Shown here: in pieces, positions 30,125 to 39,012 of the stretch
Layout of the letters: each line of letters starts with the position of its first letter
Position numbering within the stretch: the first letter of the stretch is position 1
Source of the DNA: Demequina iriomotensis
GTDB taxonomy: Bacteria; Actinomycetota; Actinomycetes; Actinomycetales; Demequinaceae
Assembly: GCF_000971395.1 (NCBI RefSeq)
Contig: NZ_BBME01000015.1
Location: forward strand, 62,001 to 126,000
DNA length: 64,000 nucleotides
Direction of reading: 5' to 3'
Made by a program: the position numbers and the translations under genes
The notes under the pieces: model-generated
Told to the model about the DNA's origin: nothing
Database searches by the model: none
The model's input: the letters and a program-made list of their open reading frames with translations, nothing else

Positions 30125-31351
30125 ATGGCCGCCGCCCCGGGCACCGCCAGCGGACGCATCGAGTACCTCGATGGGCTCCGTGCCGCGCTCATGCTCCTGG
30201 GCATCCCGTTCCACACGGCGCAGGCCTTCAGCGGGATCCCCTGGTTCATCCAGAGCCCCACGGAGTCGCCGTCGCTGGACGCGTTCGCCGAGTTCCTCCA
30301 CATCTGGCGCATGCCCGCATTCTTCGTGGTCGCAGGCATCTTCAGCACCATGATCCTGGGACGCCGCGCTCCGGGCGCCTGGCTGCGCGGGCGGGCGGTC
30401 CGGCTCGGCTTCCCGCTGCTGTTCGGGATGCTGCTGCTCAACCCGATCCAGTGGGCGCTGATCGGTTGGGCGCGCACGGGCGACCTCGCCGGTGCGCTCG
30501 CGGCGGTCGAGACCACCGCGGCCGCCCCGTCGAGCAGGTGGCTGATGCACCTGTGGTTCCTGCTCAACCTGCTGCTGTACTCGGCGGCGCTGGCGCTGAT
30601 CGCCGCGACGCCCGTCCGTCGGGGCGCCCTGCGACTCGCCACGCGCGTCTCGCAGGCCTTCACGGCCCGTCCGCACTCGGTCGCGCTCGCGCTCGCCGCG
30701 GCGGCGGGCGTCGCCGTGATCCTCGGCCTCGCCGCGTGGCAGGCGAGCAACGCCGAGGCGCTGACGCACTCGCTGCTCACGCGCAACCTCATCATGTTCG
30801 CGCCCGCCTTCGTGCTGGGCGGGCTCCTCGGCATGTCCCCCACCACCCTCGCGGCCGCGCTGTCGCTCTCGACCCGATGGGTCGCGGCGGTCGCGGCGCT
30901 CACCGTCGGCGCGGTGCTATGGATCGAGCTCGTGGATCAGCGGGAGTCGGCCGCGGTGAACGCCGTCCACGCGGCCTCGTGGACCGTCGGCGGCCTCGCG
31001 ATGACGGTCCTCGCCCTCAAGGTCGCGGCCGCCCGGCTCGACCGCCCCAGCAGGACCATCACGTGGCTGGTCGACAGCTCGCTCGTGGTGTACCTGGTGC
31101 ATCAGCCGCTCATCATCCTCGTCGGAGCGGCGCTCATGAGCGTCGGGATCGTCGGCTGGCTCGGCTGGGCCGTCACGGTGGCGGCGGTCCTCGTCGGCTC
31201 CCTCGCGCTGTACGAGGCGGTCAACGCGCTCGCACCCGTGAGGTTCGCGGCGACCGGCAGCCGCCGGCGCGGCCTGAGCTACCGCACCGTCGCGGGCGTC
31301 CACGGACCGCGCCTCCGCGCCCGGGTCGCGGCGACGCTCCGACGCCGCTAG
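30125..31351 (+). CDS. Acyltransferase-3 membrane protein, OpgC/MdoC-like
   Basis: 408 aa, about ten membrane helices. The N-terminal IEYLDGLRAALMLLGIPFHT has the Arg and active-site His of the acyltransferase-3 family. AFSGIPWFIQSP and WRMPAFFVVAGIF are typical of the branch that includes the glucan succinyltransferase OpgC. It probably O-acylates an envelope glycan across the membrane; the acceptor is unknown. AAGG lies 7 nt upstream of the ATG. Genes on either side are unrelated, so no operon is evident. Confidence 0.82.
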   Translation: MAAAPGTASGRIEYLDGLRAALMLLGIPFHTAQAFSGIPWFIQSPTESPSLDAFAEFLHIWRMPAFFVVAGIFSTMILGRRAPGAWLRGRAVRLGFPLLFGMLLLNPIQWALIGWARTGDLAGALAAVETTAAAPSSRWLMHLWFLLNLLLYSAALALIAATPVRRGALRLATRVSQAFTARPHSVALALAAAAGVAVILGLAAWQASNAEALTHSLLTRNLIMFAPAFVLGGLLGMSPTTLAAALSLSTRWVAAVAALTVGAVLWIELVDQRESAAVNAVHAASWTVGGLAMTVLALKVAAARLDRPSRTITWLVDSSLVVYLVHQPLIILVGAALMSVGIVGWLGWAVTVAAVLVGSLALYEAVNALAPVRFAATGSRRRGLSYRTVAGVHGPRLRARVAATLRRR

Positions 31352-31417
31352 GGCCCGGGACGATGCGTGGGCACGGGAGGCGCCGCGCGCCCGCCTGCGC
31401 CCTCTAGGCTGAACGCC

Positions 31418-32614
31418 ATGGACGACGACGGCATCGAGACCGACGCGAAGGCCGCCGACGAGGGGCCCGGCGCGGGCGCACCCATCCCCGCGAGCGCGGC
31501 ATGGCGCGAGGGCGACCACCCGGGGCGCCGGCTGTTCCTCAGCCTGGGCGACCTCGCCCTCGAGGCCGACCCCCTGGGCACGCTGCCCGACGTCACCCTC
31601 GCCTACGAGACCTGGGGCACGCTCAACGCGGCCAAGGACAACGCCGTGTACGTCGCGCACGCGCTCACGGGCGACAGCCACGTGTTCGGCCCCGCCGAGC
31701 CGGGCCACCACACGGGCGGCTGGTGGAACGCCATGGTGGGCCCGGGCAAGCCCATCGACCCGGCCCGCCACTTCATCGTGTGCGCGAACGTCATCGGCGG
31801 CTGTCAGGGCTCGACCGGCCCGTCCAGCGCGCACCCGGAGGACGGGCGGCCGTGGGGCTCCCGCTTCCCGTACGTGACGATGCGCGACATGGCCCGCGCG
31901 GAGATCGCTCTCATGGACCACCTCGAGATCGACCGGTGGAGGCTCATGACGGGTCCGAGCATGGGCGGCATGCGCGCGCTCGAGTGGACCGTGATGGCAC
32001 CGGGCCGCGTCGGCGCGATCGCGCCGGTGGGCTCGACGGGCGCGACCACCGCGGACCAGATCGCGTGGTCGACGGCCCAGCTGGCCGCCATCCAGGCGGA
32101 CCCGAAGTTCCGCGGCGGCGACTACTACGACGCCGCCGACGGCGACGGCCCCCACGTGGGGATGGGCATCGCGCGCATGATCGCGCACACCACGTACCGC
32201 AGCGCCGGCGAGCTCAACGACCGCTTCGACCGCAGCTACCAGGGCGAGGGCGACCCGCTGGGCAGGGGCGGGCTGTTCTCCGTCCAGAGCTACCTGCAGC
32301 ACCACGCGCGCAAGCTCGCGCGACGCTTCGACGCCAACACCTACGTGCGGCTCGCGCAGGCGATCCAGTCGCATGACGTGGGCCGCGGCCGCGGCGGCGT
32401 CGAGACCGCCCTCGCGCGCTACACCGATCCCGCGCTGGTCATCGCGATCGACTCGGACCGCCTGTACCCCATGGCGAACTCGCAGCGGCTCGACGCGGCG
32501 CTGTCGGGATCGAACGGGATCAAGGTGGTGCACTCCCCCGTGGGCCACGACGGCTTCCTGGTCGAGGCGGCGCAGATGATCGCCTTCATGGACGAGTTCG
32601 AGCGAGGGCTCTGA
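31418..32614 (+). CDS. metX: Homoserine O-acetyltransferase (MetX-type alpha/beta hydrolase), paralogue 1
   Basis: 398 aa. Activates homoserine for methionine synthesis. VTLAYETWGTLNAAKDN, GDSHV, GGWWNAMVGPGKPID and VIGGCQGSTGPSS are family signatures. The nucleophile is Ser in TGPSMGGMRALEW, the Asp is in IAIDSDRLYP and the His in VGHDGFLVE. A -10 (TAGGCT, 31405-31410) ends exactly 7 nt before the ATG, so the mRNA is probably leaderless. A second metX lies 4 kb downstream beside metY. The acyl donor and true substrate of this copy cannot be told from sequence. Confidence 0.88.
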   Translation: MDDDGIETDAKAADEGPGAGAPIPASAAWREGDHPGRRLFLSLGDLALEADPLGTLPDVTLAYETWGTLNAAKDNAVYVAHALTGDSHVFGPAEPGHHTGGWWNAMVGPGKPIDPARHFIVCANVIGGCQGSTGPSSAHPEDGRPWGSRFPYVTMRDMARAEIALMDHLEIDRWRLMTGPSMGGMRALEWTVMAPGRVGAIAPVGSTGATTADQIAWSTAQLAAIQADPKFRGGDYYDAADGDGPHVGMGIARMIAHTTYRSAGELNDRFDRSYQGEGDPLGRGGLFSVQSYLQHHARKLARRFDANTYVRLAQAIQSHDVGRGRGGVETALARYTDPALVIAIDSDRLYPMANSQRLDAALSGSNGIKVVHSPVGHDGFLVEAAQMIAFMDEFERGL

Positions 32615-32621
32615 GTTCGGC

Positions 32622-33824
32622 TCACTGCTCGCCGGACGCGACCGCAGGTGCTTCCTCACGGCGCGCGTCCCGGCGCGACCCCTTGGGCGTGACCAGCTGC
32701 CGCACGCGGTCGGTGTGCCGCTCGAACAGCTGGTAGAAGCCGAGCGCGACGGCCACCGGCACCAGGGTGATGCCCAGCAGACCCAGGTAGGTCACCGGGG
32801 TGAGCGCCCACCGATCGCTCGCGAGCGGCACGATGAGCGCGGCGAGCAGCGCCACGACCGGCATGTGGGTGGCGTACAGCGAGTACGACCACTCGGCCCA
32901 CGTCGCGACCGGGGCGACGATGCGCCGCGCGCGCGGCGAGCGGATGTCCGTGATGAACGAGGCCACCATGGCGGCGGTCGCCAGGGCGAGGGCGAGGGTT
33001 GTGGCGCGGGTGCCGCGCGTGGTGTCCACGGCGGCGCACGCGAGCACCGTGACCACCAGGATCGCCCGCACCGAGGCGAGCACGGGACCGCCGATCCTGT
33101 CGAGCACCTCCGCGATGGCGTCGCGGCGCCACGCGACCGCGGCGCCGAGCAGCCACGCCGGGAACAGCGCCAGCACGCCCGGGGCACGGGGCTCGGTCGG
33201 GAACGAGACCACGGCGATGCCCGCCGCGAGGGTGAGCACCGCGGCGACGCGCACGCGCCATGAGGCGCCGCGCTTGAGCACCAGCAACGCTGCGGGGAAC
33301 AGCAGGTAGTACCAGAACTCCGCCATGAGCGACCACAGCGGCGAGTTGGTGCCGAGCGCCGGCACGTAGAGCCGCTGCAGGAACACGGCGTTGCCCAGCG
33401 CGTCGACCGCGTCGAGGCTCGGAAGCGGCCCACCTACCGGGACGACCGTGTGGTAGGCGGATGACCCCTGGTAGACGTCGCTGTCCGGGCGGATCGCGGC
33501 TCCGACGCGATCGAGCAGCTCGGTGAGGGCGATCGCCGGGACGAGCACCAGCCACAAGCGCGTGAGGCGGGCGCGTGCATAGTGCCCGAGCGACGGCGGG
33601 TCGCGCCGCACGGCACGCATCGCCGCACCTCCGACCCAGTACCCGCTCAGTGCGAAGAAGACGATCACCGCCTGGTGGCCGAGCGACGTGGAGGCGTACA
33701 GCGTCTGCGCCACCAGGCCCTGATCCGCGGCGTCGACGAAGTCGACGAAGAACATCGCGCGGACGTGGCTCACCACCACGAGGATCGCCGCGAGGATGCG
33801 GAGGGCGTTCATCGAGACGTTCAT
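32622..33824 (-). CDS. Acyltransferase-3 (OafA-like) membrane protein
   Basis: 400 aa with about ten membrane helices. MNALRILAAILVVVSHV has the conserved Arg and His, and FFALSGYWVGG and SLMAEFWYYLLFP are the further family segments. There is no C-terminal SGNH domain, unlike the protein at 55497. Likely O-acetylates a surface glycan. The stop lies 7 bp from that of metX (convergent). The charged tail (GSRRDARREEAPAVASGEQ) is cytoplasmic. Confidence 0.85.
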   Translation of the reverse strand: MNVSMNALRILAAILVVVSHVRAMFFVDFVDAADQGLVAQTLYASTSLGHQAVIVFFALSGYWVGGAAMRAVRRDPPSLGHYARARLTRLWLVLVPAIALTELLDRVGAAIRPDSDVYQGSSAYHTVVPVGGPLPSLDAVDALGNAVFLQRLYVPALGTNSPLWSLMAEFWYYLLFPAALLVLKRGASWRVRVAAVLTLAAGIAVVSFPTEPRAPGVLALFPAWLLGAAVAWRRDAIAEVLDRIGGPVLASVRAILVVTVLACAAVDTTRGTRATTLALALATAAMVASFITDIRSPRARRIVAPVATWAEWSYSLYATHMPVVALLAALIVPLASDRWALTPVTYLGLLGITLVPVAVALGFYQLFERHTDRVRQLVTPKGSRRDARREEAPAVASGEQ

Positions 33825-33986
33825 GGCCCGCACCGCCGCCCCGCGCGACCCGGCGCGGGCACGGACGCCTCAGCAGGCTTGGCCACGATTCCCCCCTCGT
33901 GGAAGCGGCGCCTGGGTGTGCCGCATCACTCCACATTGGGTCATATCGCCCGGCCCGTGTCAATGGCGAGCGCTGCTCGCGCCCGC

Positions 33987-34805
33987 TCAGGCCGCGGCGT
34001 CCGCCGTCCCCGCCGCCCCGAGACGCGCCCGCGCCACGCGGTCGTAGAGCTCGAGGTCGAGCGCGCACCGCTCGCGCAGCTGCGCCCGCTGCTCGGCGGA
34101 CACCTCGGGCGGCGCCTGGAACATCCGGGCCGCGAGGTCGAGCCGACCGCTACCGAGGTACCGCGCCGCGCTCTTCGCGCGCGAGGGAAGGCTGGCACGA
34201 TGCGGGTTCGAGCTCACGGCCGACGGCTCCCAGCCGAGCGTCGCGCAGATGTCCTCGACCCAGCCCGGAGCCTCGAGCACGCCGACCGCGTCGACATGCG
34301 CGAGCCGAGCCTCGGCGGCGTCGAGTTGGTCCTCGCGGGGGGCGTCCTCCCACCAGCGCCGGCCGAGCAGCATCTTGGTGTAGTAGTCCGTCGACGTGTG
34401 CAGCGCGATGTGGTCGTCGACGAAGGACAGGACGTCGGTGTGCTCGGTGTAGCCCTTCGCGCGGTCGTAGCGGAAGTTCGAGACGAGCCTCGCGACCGGC
34501 TCGCGGATCACGGTCACCACCTGGACGTCGGGCCGGCCGCGGAGGACCTCGAGGGTGGGCACCGCCCACTCCGTCGCGAGGAAGGTGACGCCCTCGTCCA
34601 GCAGCGTGTCGACGTACGCGTCGAGACCCCTGTCGGACAGGTCCCACGGCCGGTGGATCTTCCCGTGCGCGTCGAGCGGGTTCCCGTTGACATGAGGGGA
34701 GTGGAAGCGTTCGCCGTTGCGCCGCGCGAGCTCGACGACGCTGGAGCCTCCCGCCTTGTGAAAGTGCAGGAAGACGGCAAGGCGACGGTTCGACGATCCG
34801 GTCAT
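33987..34805 (-). CDS. Sulfotransferase-fold protein
   Basis: 272 aa. The N-terminal VFLHFHKAGGSSVVELARR matches the 5'-phosphosulfate loop of PAPS-dependent sulfotransferases. VVTVIREPVARLVSNFRYD matches the 3'-phosphate site with its Arg and Ser. The middle region (STDYYTKMLLG) is like carbohydrate sulfotransferases. Start ATG 34805, with a possible -10 (TATACC) about 40 nt upstream. It stands apart from the polysaccharide locus but may serve it. Donor and acceptor are unproven. Confidence 0.82.
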   Translation of the reverse strand: MTGSSNRRLAVFLHFHKAGGSSVVELARRNGERFHSPHVNGNPLDAHGKIHRPWDLSDRGLDAYVDTLLDEGVTFLATEWAVPTLEVLRGRPDVQVVTVIREPVARLVSNFRYDRAKGYTEHTDVLSFVDDHIALHTSTDYYTKMLLGRRWWEDAPREDQLDAAEARLAHVDAVGVLEAPGWVEDICATLGWEPSAVSSNPHRASLPSRAKSAARYLGSGRLDLAARMFQAPPEVSAEQRAQLRERCALDLELYDRVARARLGAAGTADAAA

Positions 34806-34960
34806 CGGCTGCTCCACGCTCCGGGGATGGCGATTGGTGCTTGACCCAGGTATAGGCGCCACCCAGGCCGGACGCAAGGGGCACTTCGGCAGCAACCGGG
34901 CGCGAACCCGGGATGACGCGCCCTTGCGGATCCCGGCGCCGACCCCCTACAGTCGCACCC

Positions 34961-34984
34961 ATGCTCCGTCGAATGTGCCGCTGA
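34961..34984 (+). CDS. Leaderless seven-codon uORF (MLRRMCR) upstream of metY
   Basis: ATG-CTC-CGT-CGA-ATG-TGC-CGC-TGA. A promoter TTGCGG (34924-34929), 18-bp spacer and TACAGT (34948-34953) places the transcript start at the ATG, 7 nt after the -10. The peptide has a Cys codon near its end, next to Met and Arg codons. Cys-containing leaderless uORFs upstream of sulfur genes are known from mycobacteria and act by attenuation. A hairpin begins 3 nt after the stop. The short length makes a chance frame possible, but promoter spacing and position argue for a leader peptide. Confidence 0.55.
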   Translation: MLRRMCR

Positions 34985-35226
34985 CCCGCGCACGTTAGGC
35001 GTGCGCCCGTGAGGGCGCCGGCCGCGAACCCCACCGCCGAGGCGGAGGGGTGACCGTAGGCCCTACCCCCTGATCACGGGCCCGCTCGCACGTGTCGCAC
35101 CGCGCCCTCCGGGGTCGCGGACGGTCGGCGCGCTTGCACGCCCGGCGGTCGGTGACACCTGGCCCGGAGGCGCGGCCCCGCCCCGCCAAAAACCAGCAGG
35201 ACACGCGACCACACACAGGAGCCACC
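34985..35226 (+). promoter_or_regulatory. Foldable metY 5' leader, possible attenuator
   Basis: Three pairings are visible: hairpin GCGCACG / CGTGCGC (34988-35006), long-range helix GCCCGTGA (35005-35012) / TCACGGGC (35074-35081), and inside it ACCCC-A-CCGC / GCGG-A-GGGGT (35028-35051) with a CGAG loop. The first two share two bases and cannot both form fully, as in an attenuation switch. The rest, to the AGGAG ribosome site before the metY ATG, is GC-rich without a clear T-tract terminator. It does not match the SAM riboswitch cores I know. The upstream part 34806-34960 holds the divergent sulfotransferase promoter. Confidence 0.5.
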
Positions 35227-36585
35227 ATGACCACCACGCACGACTGGGCCTTCGAGACCCTCCAGATCCACGCCGGCCAGACCCCCGACGCCGCGACGGG
35301 CGCCCGCGCCCTCCCGATCTACCAGACCACGTCCTTCGTCTTCGAGGACACCCACCAGGCGGCGGCGCGCTTCGCGCTCGGCGAGCTGGGACCCATCTAC
35401 ACGCGCATCGGCAACCCCACGCAGCAGGCCGTCGAGGACCGCATCGCGGCGCTCGAGGGCGGCGTGGGCGCACTGCTGGTCGCCAGTGGCAGCGCAGCGA
35501 ACACCCTCGCGATCCAGAACCTCGCGGAGGCGGGCGACCACATCGTCGCCTCGCCGTCGCTGTACGGCGGCACGTACAACCTCTTCGCGTACACGCTGCC
35601 CAGGCTCGGCATCGAGGTGACGTTCGTCGACGAGCCGGACAGCCCGGAGGCGTGGCGCCGCGCCACCCGCGGGAACACCAAGGCGTTCTTCGGGGAGTCG
35701 ATCTCCAACCCCAAGCAGGACGTGCTCGACATCGAGGCGGTGGCCGCGGTGGCGCACGAGGCCGGCGTCCCGCTCATCGTCGACAACACCGTCGCCAGCC
35801 CCTACCTGGTGAACCCGCTGCGGTGGGGCGCGGACATCGTCACCCACTCCGCCACCAAGTACCTGGGCGGGCACGGCACCGCGATCGGCGGCGTCATCGT
35901 CGACGGCGGCACGTTCGACTTCGCGCGGCAGCCCGACCGGTTCCCGCAGTACAACTCCCCCGACCCGAGCTACCACGGCCTGGTCTACGCGCGCGATCTC
36001 GGGGTCGGCAGCCCGCTGGGCGCGAACCTCGCCTTCATCCTCAAGGCCCGCGTCCAGCTGCTGCGCGACACCGGCGCGGCGATCTCTCCGTTCAACGCGT
36101 TCCTCATCGCGCAGGGCATCGAGACGCTCAGCCTGCGCCTCGAGCGTCACGTGAGCAACGCGGTCCAGGTGGCCGACTTCCTCGAGGGCCACCCCCAGGT
36201 CCTGTCCGTCGCGTACAGCGGCCTCAGCTCGAGCCCGTGGCACCACCTCCAGCGCAAGTACGCACCCAAGGGCGGCGGCGCGGTGCTCGCCTTCGAGATC
36301 GCCGGCGGCAAGGAGGCCGGCCAGGCCTTCGTCGACGCCCTCGAGCTGCACTCGCTGGTCGCCAACATCGGCGACGTGCGCTCGCTCGCGATCCACCCCG
36401 CCACCACCACACACTCGCAGCTCACCGAGGACCAGCAGCGCAGCACCGGCGTCACGCCGGGCCTGGTGCGCCTCGCGGTGGGCATCGAGCACATCGACGA
36501 CATCCTCGGGGACCTCTTCCTGGGCTTCGAGGCCGCGGCGGCCGTCGGCGCACGGCGGGACGATGCGCGGGCGGCCCTCGCATGA
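35227..36585 (+). CDS. metY: O-acetylhomoserine sulfhydrylase
   Basis: PLP enzyme forming homocysteine from O-acetylhomoserine and sulfide; 452 aa. FETLQIHAGQTPDAATGARA opens the family. YTRIGNPTQQAVEDRIAALE, ALLVASGSAANTLAI and the PLP-lysine segment THSATKYLGGHG follow, and NAFLIAQGIETLSLRLERH and the late VANIGDVRSLAIHPATTTH are typical of the OAH branch. AGGAG precedes the ATG. Its stop overlaps the metX paralogue as ATGA. Likely controlled by the leader and uORF upstream. Confidence 0.96.
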   Translation: MTTTHDWAFETLQIHAGQTPDAATGARALPIYQTTSFVFEDTHQAAARFALGELGPIYTRIGNPTQQAVEDRIAALEGGVGALLVASGSAANTLAIQNLAEAGDHIVASPSLYGGTYNLFAYTLPRLGIEVTFVDEPDSPEAWRRATRGNTKAFFGESISNPKQDVLDIEAVAAVAHEAGVPLIVDNTVASPYLVNPLRWGADIVTHSATKYLGGHGTAIGGVIVDGGTFDFARQPDRFPQYNSPDPSYHGLVYARDLGVGSPLGANLAFILKARVQLLRDTGAAISPFNAFLIAQGIETLSLRLERHVSNAVQVADFLEGHPQVLSVAYSGLSSSPWHHLQRKYAPKGGGAVLAFEIAGGKEAGQAFVDALELHSLVANIGDVRSLAIHPATTTHSQLTEDQQRSTGVTPGLVRLAVGIEHIDDILGDLFLGFEAAAAVGARRDDARAALA

Positions 36586-37826
36586 GCGGCGACCATGTCG
36601 AGACGGCGTGGTCGCCGGGCTCCACCCCGTCGCGCGCGGAGGCGACGGCCGCGCTGGGCCCGATCCCCGCATCGTCCGCCTGGCGGCCCGGCGACCACCC
36701 GGGGAGCCGCAGGTTCGTCGACCTCGGGTGGCTGCCGCTCGAGGCCGATCCGCGCGGCGGGATCGACGTCACGCTCGCCTACGAGACCTGGGGTGCGCTC
36801 AACGCGGCCAAGGACAACGCGATCTACGTCGCGCATGCGTTCACCGGCGACAGCCACGTCGCCGGGGACGCGGGCGACGGCCACCTCACGGGCGGCTGGT
36901 GGAACGGGCTGGTCGGGCCCGGGCGGCCGATCGACACCGACCGGTACTTCGTGGTGAGCGCCAACGTGCTGGGCGGCTGCCAGGGCACCACCGGGCCGGC
37001 CCACCCCCACCCGAGCGACGGGCATCCGTGGGGATCGGAGTTCCCGTACGTCACGCTGCACGACATGGTGGTGGCGGAGGCGCGGCTCGCGGACCACCTG
37101 GGCATCGACGCGTGGGCCCTGGTGATCGGGCCGTCGATGGGAGGCATGCGCGCGGTCGAGTGGGCGGCGACCTTCCCCGATCGCGTGCGCGCCATCGGGG
37201 CGATCGGCGCGACGGCGGCGACCACCGCGGACCAGATCGCGTGGCACGCGACCCAGGGCGCGGCCATCCGCCTCGACCCGCACTTCCGCGGCGGCGACTA
37301 CTACGACGCCGCCCCGGGCGACGGCCCGCACACGGGGCTCGGGATCGCGCGCGCGATCGCGCACACCACGTACCGCTCGGGGCCGGAGCTCAACGGGCGC
37401 TTCGGGCGCGACGCGCAGGAGGGCGACGTGCTGCGCCCGGGCGGCGTGTTCGCGGTCGAGTCCTACCTCGACCACCACGCGGACAAGCTCGCACGCCGCT
37501 TCGACGCCAACACGTACCTGCGGATGCTGCACGCGATCAACACCCACGACGTGGGGCGCGGCCGCGGCGGCGTCGAGGCCGCTCTCGCCGACTTCGACGG
37601 CGAGGCGCTGGTGGTCGCGATCGACTCGGACCGCCTCTACCCGCTGAGCGACTCCGAGCGGCTCGCCGCGGCGCTCCCGCGATGCGAGGGCGTCACGCTG
37701 CTGCACTCGAACGTGGGGCACGACGGCTTTCTGGTCGAGGGCTCGGACCTGGACGATGCGGTGCGCGGGGTGCTCGCGCGCGTCGAGGCGCGCGCCGAGG
37801 CGAGGGGAGGTCGCGCGGCGGCCTGA
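36582..37826 (+). CDS. metX: Homoserine O-acetyltransferase (MetX-type), paralogue 2
   Basis: 414 aa, translationally coupled to metY by ATGA overlap, so this copy is the likely housekeeping homoserine acyltransferase. VTLAYETWGALNAAKDN, GGWWNGLVGPGRPIDTD and VLGGCQGTTGP parallel the copy at 31418. The triad is Ser in IGPSMGGMRAVEW, Asp in VAIDSDRLYPLSD and His in VGHDGFLVE. The C-terminal Ala/Arg-rich tail is extra. Two GGACGATGCG copies lie in it. Confidence 0.92.
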   Translation: MSGDHVETAWSPGSTPSRAEATAALGPIPASSAWRPGDHPGSRRFVDLGWLPLEADPRGGIDVTLAYETWGALNAAKDNAIYVAHAFTGDSHVAGDAGDGHLTGGWWNGLVGPGRPIDTDRYFVVSANVLGGCQGTTGPAHPHPSDGHPWGSEFPYVTLHDMVVAEARLADHLGIDAWALVIGPSMGGMRAVEWAATFPDRVRAIGAIGATAATTADQIAWHATQGAAIRLDPHFRGGDYYDAAPGDGPHTGLGIARAIAHTTYRSGPELNGRFGRDAQEGDVLRPGGVFAVESYLDHHADKLARRFDANTYLRMLHAINTHDVGRGRGGVEAALADFDGEALVVAIDSDRLYPLSDSERLAAALPRCEGVTLLHSNVGHDGFLVEGSDLDDAVRGVLARVEARAEARGGRAAA

Positions 37827-37830
37827 GCGC

Positions 37831-38394
37831 TCAGGCGGGACCGTAGAACGCCGTGAGCGTCCTGCCGTTCGCGTCGGTCGCAGACAGCGACGCGGCGATC
37901 TCGGCCTTCGCGTTGTTCACCTCGAACCAGAAGTTGTCGAGGTTGATCCCCTCGTAGGCCTGCGACGGGAGCGCGCCCGCGTAGGTCAGCACCAGCGTCG
38001 CGGTGTGCCCGGACACGGTGGGCGAGCCGACCGCGCGCCACGTGCTCGTGCCGCCGAGCGCGTTCCCGATCCCCCACCGCAACGCCGAGTCCGCCTTGGT
38101 CACCACGACGGTGAGCGTGAGCGAGCTGATCGCCACCGCCGTGGTCTGGCCCGCGTCGGGCCGGAGCTGGGCGTAGAACCCGAGCACCTTGGCCTTGACG
38201 TTGGCGCCGAGGTCCGCGACCCAGTAGTGATCCTGGTAGTGCGACTGCGCGCCGAGCGACACGACGCCCGCGGGAGCGCCTGAAGGCCCGCCGCCGCCGG
38301 ACGCCGCGAGGGCGGGCGTGGAGGCGGCGACAAGAATCGCCGGGGTGGCCCAGGCCGCCCCGGCGACCACACGCCTGCGCGAGATCTCCGTCAC
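37831..38394 (-). CDS. Tat-exported small protein, paralogue 5 of 5
   Basis: 187 aa. The N-terminal signal ISRRRVVAGAAW.TPAIL ends in ALAA, a twin-arginine-type export signal. The Gly/Ser/Pro-rich start of the mature part is followed by alternating hydrophobic strands (TAVAISSLTLTVVVTKAD, HTATLVLTYAGALP), which suggests a beta-sandwich. GTG start at 38394 with CATACT 7 nt upstream, possibly leaderless. It is last in a tandem array whose members share the signal sequence but little of the mature part. No known family recognised. Confidence 0.75.
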   Translation of the reverse strand: MTEISRRRVVAGAAWATPAILVAASTPALAASGGGGPSGAPAGVVSLGAQSHYQDHYWVADLGANVKAKVLGFYAQLRPDAGQTTAVAISSLTLTVVVTKADSALRWGIGNALGGTSTWRAVGSPTVSGHTATLVLTYAGALPSQAYEGINLDNFWFEVNNAKAEIAASLSATDANGRTLTAFYGPA

Positions 38395-38457
38395 GCGCTC
38401 AAGTATGAGGCATCACGGCGTCATCTCCGCGCAGCGAAGGTCCTGGAAGAACGCGCC

Positions 38458-38919
38458 CTACGGAAGCGTCACGCTCGACGTGCTGAGGGTGCCGCCGTTC
38501 GCCGTCCCATATGCGGTGAGTGTGAGGGTGTCGCCGTCGACAAACGGCTCGATGTAGAAGAGCGCGAACGCGGTGTCCCCGTTGGAGGGAAGGTCTCCGT
38601 CGGAGAAGATCCACGGGCTGCCGTCGCCCGTGACCTCCCACGGGTCGCCCGGCCCCTCGAGCGTGCCCGAGCCGCTGTACGTCACCTCGACATAGATATC
38701 GGTGATGGGCGTGTCCGGGGTGGTGAAGTTCTGCAGGAGGAACTGGATCTGGGCACGGTTGCCGGTGTTGTCGTTGACCTGGACGTTGGTGAACTCGAGG
38801 ACGAACGAGCTCGACGCGACGGACGGGGTGGCGGTCGCCACCAGCACCGCGGGCGCCGTCCACGCCGCGCCCTGCAGGATCCTCCGTCGGTTGATGCCGT
38901 CGCCGGACGCCTCGGCCAT
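38458..38919 (-). CDS. Tat-exported small protein, paralogue 4 of 5
   Basis: 153 aa. Signal INRRRILQGAAW.APAVLVA ending SVAS. The mature part has conserved Asn/Thr-rich strands (FVLEFTNVQVNDNTGNRAQ) and ends SSVTLP. GAGGAGG lies 6 nt upstream of the ATG at 38919, and a -10 (TAGCCT) is visible near 38960, so it has its own promoter. An in-frame GTG-like extension to 39000 is rejected. Function unknown. Confidence 0.75.
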   Translation of the reverse strand: MAEASGDGINRRRILQGAAWTAPAVLVATATPSVASSSFVLEFTNVQVNDNTGNRAQIQFLLQNFTTPDTPITDIYVEVTYSGSGTLEGPGDPWEVTGDGSPWIFSDGDLPSNGDTAFALFYIEPFVDGDTLTLTAYGTANGGTLSTSSVTLP

Positions 38920-39012
38920 GGTGCCTCCTCGGTGGGGTGGGGAGCGATCACGTAGGGCCAGGCTAAGCGCATATTGTCGGATATGCACCGATTCGCGCAC
39001 GGATGTTGCGCG

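Noticed and set aside
34985-35084. SAM riboswitch upstream of metY
   Set aside because: Location fits, but the conserved SAM-I/SAM-IV core segments (GGCAACC and partner strands) are not found. Kept only as a foldable leader.
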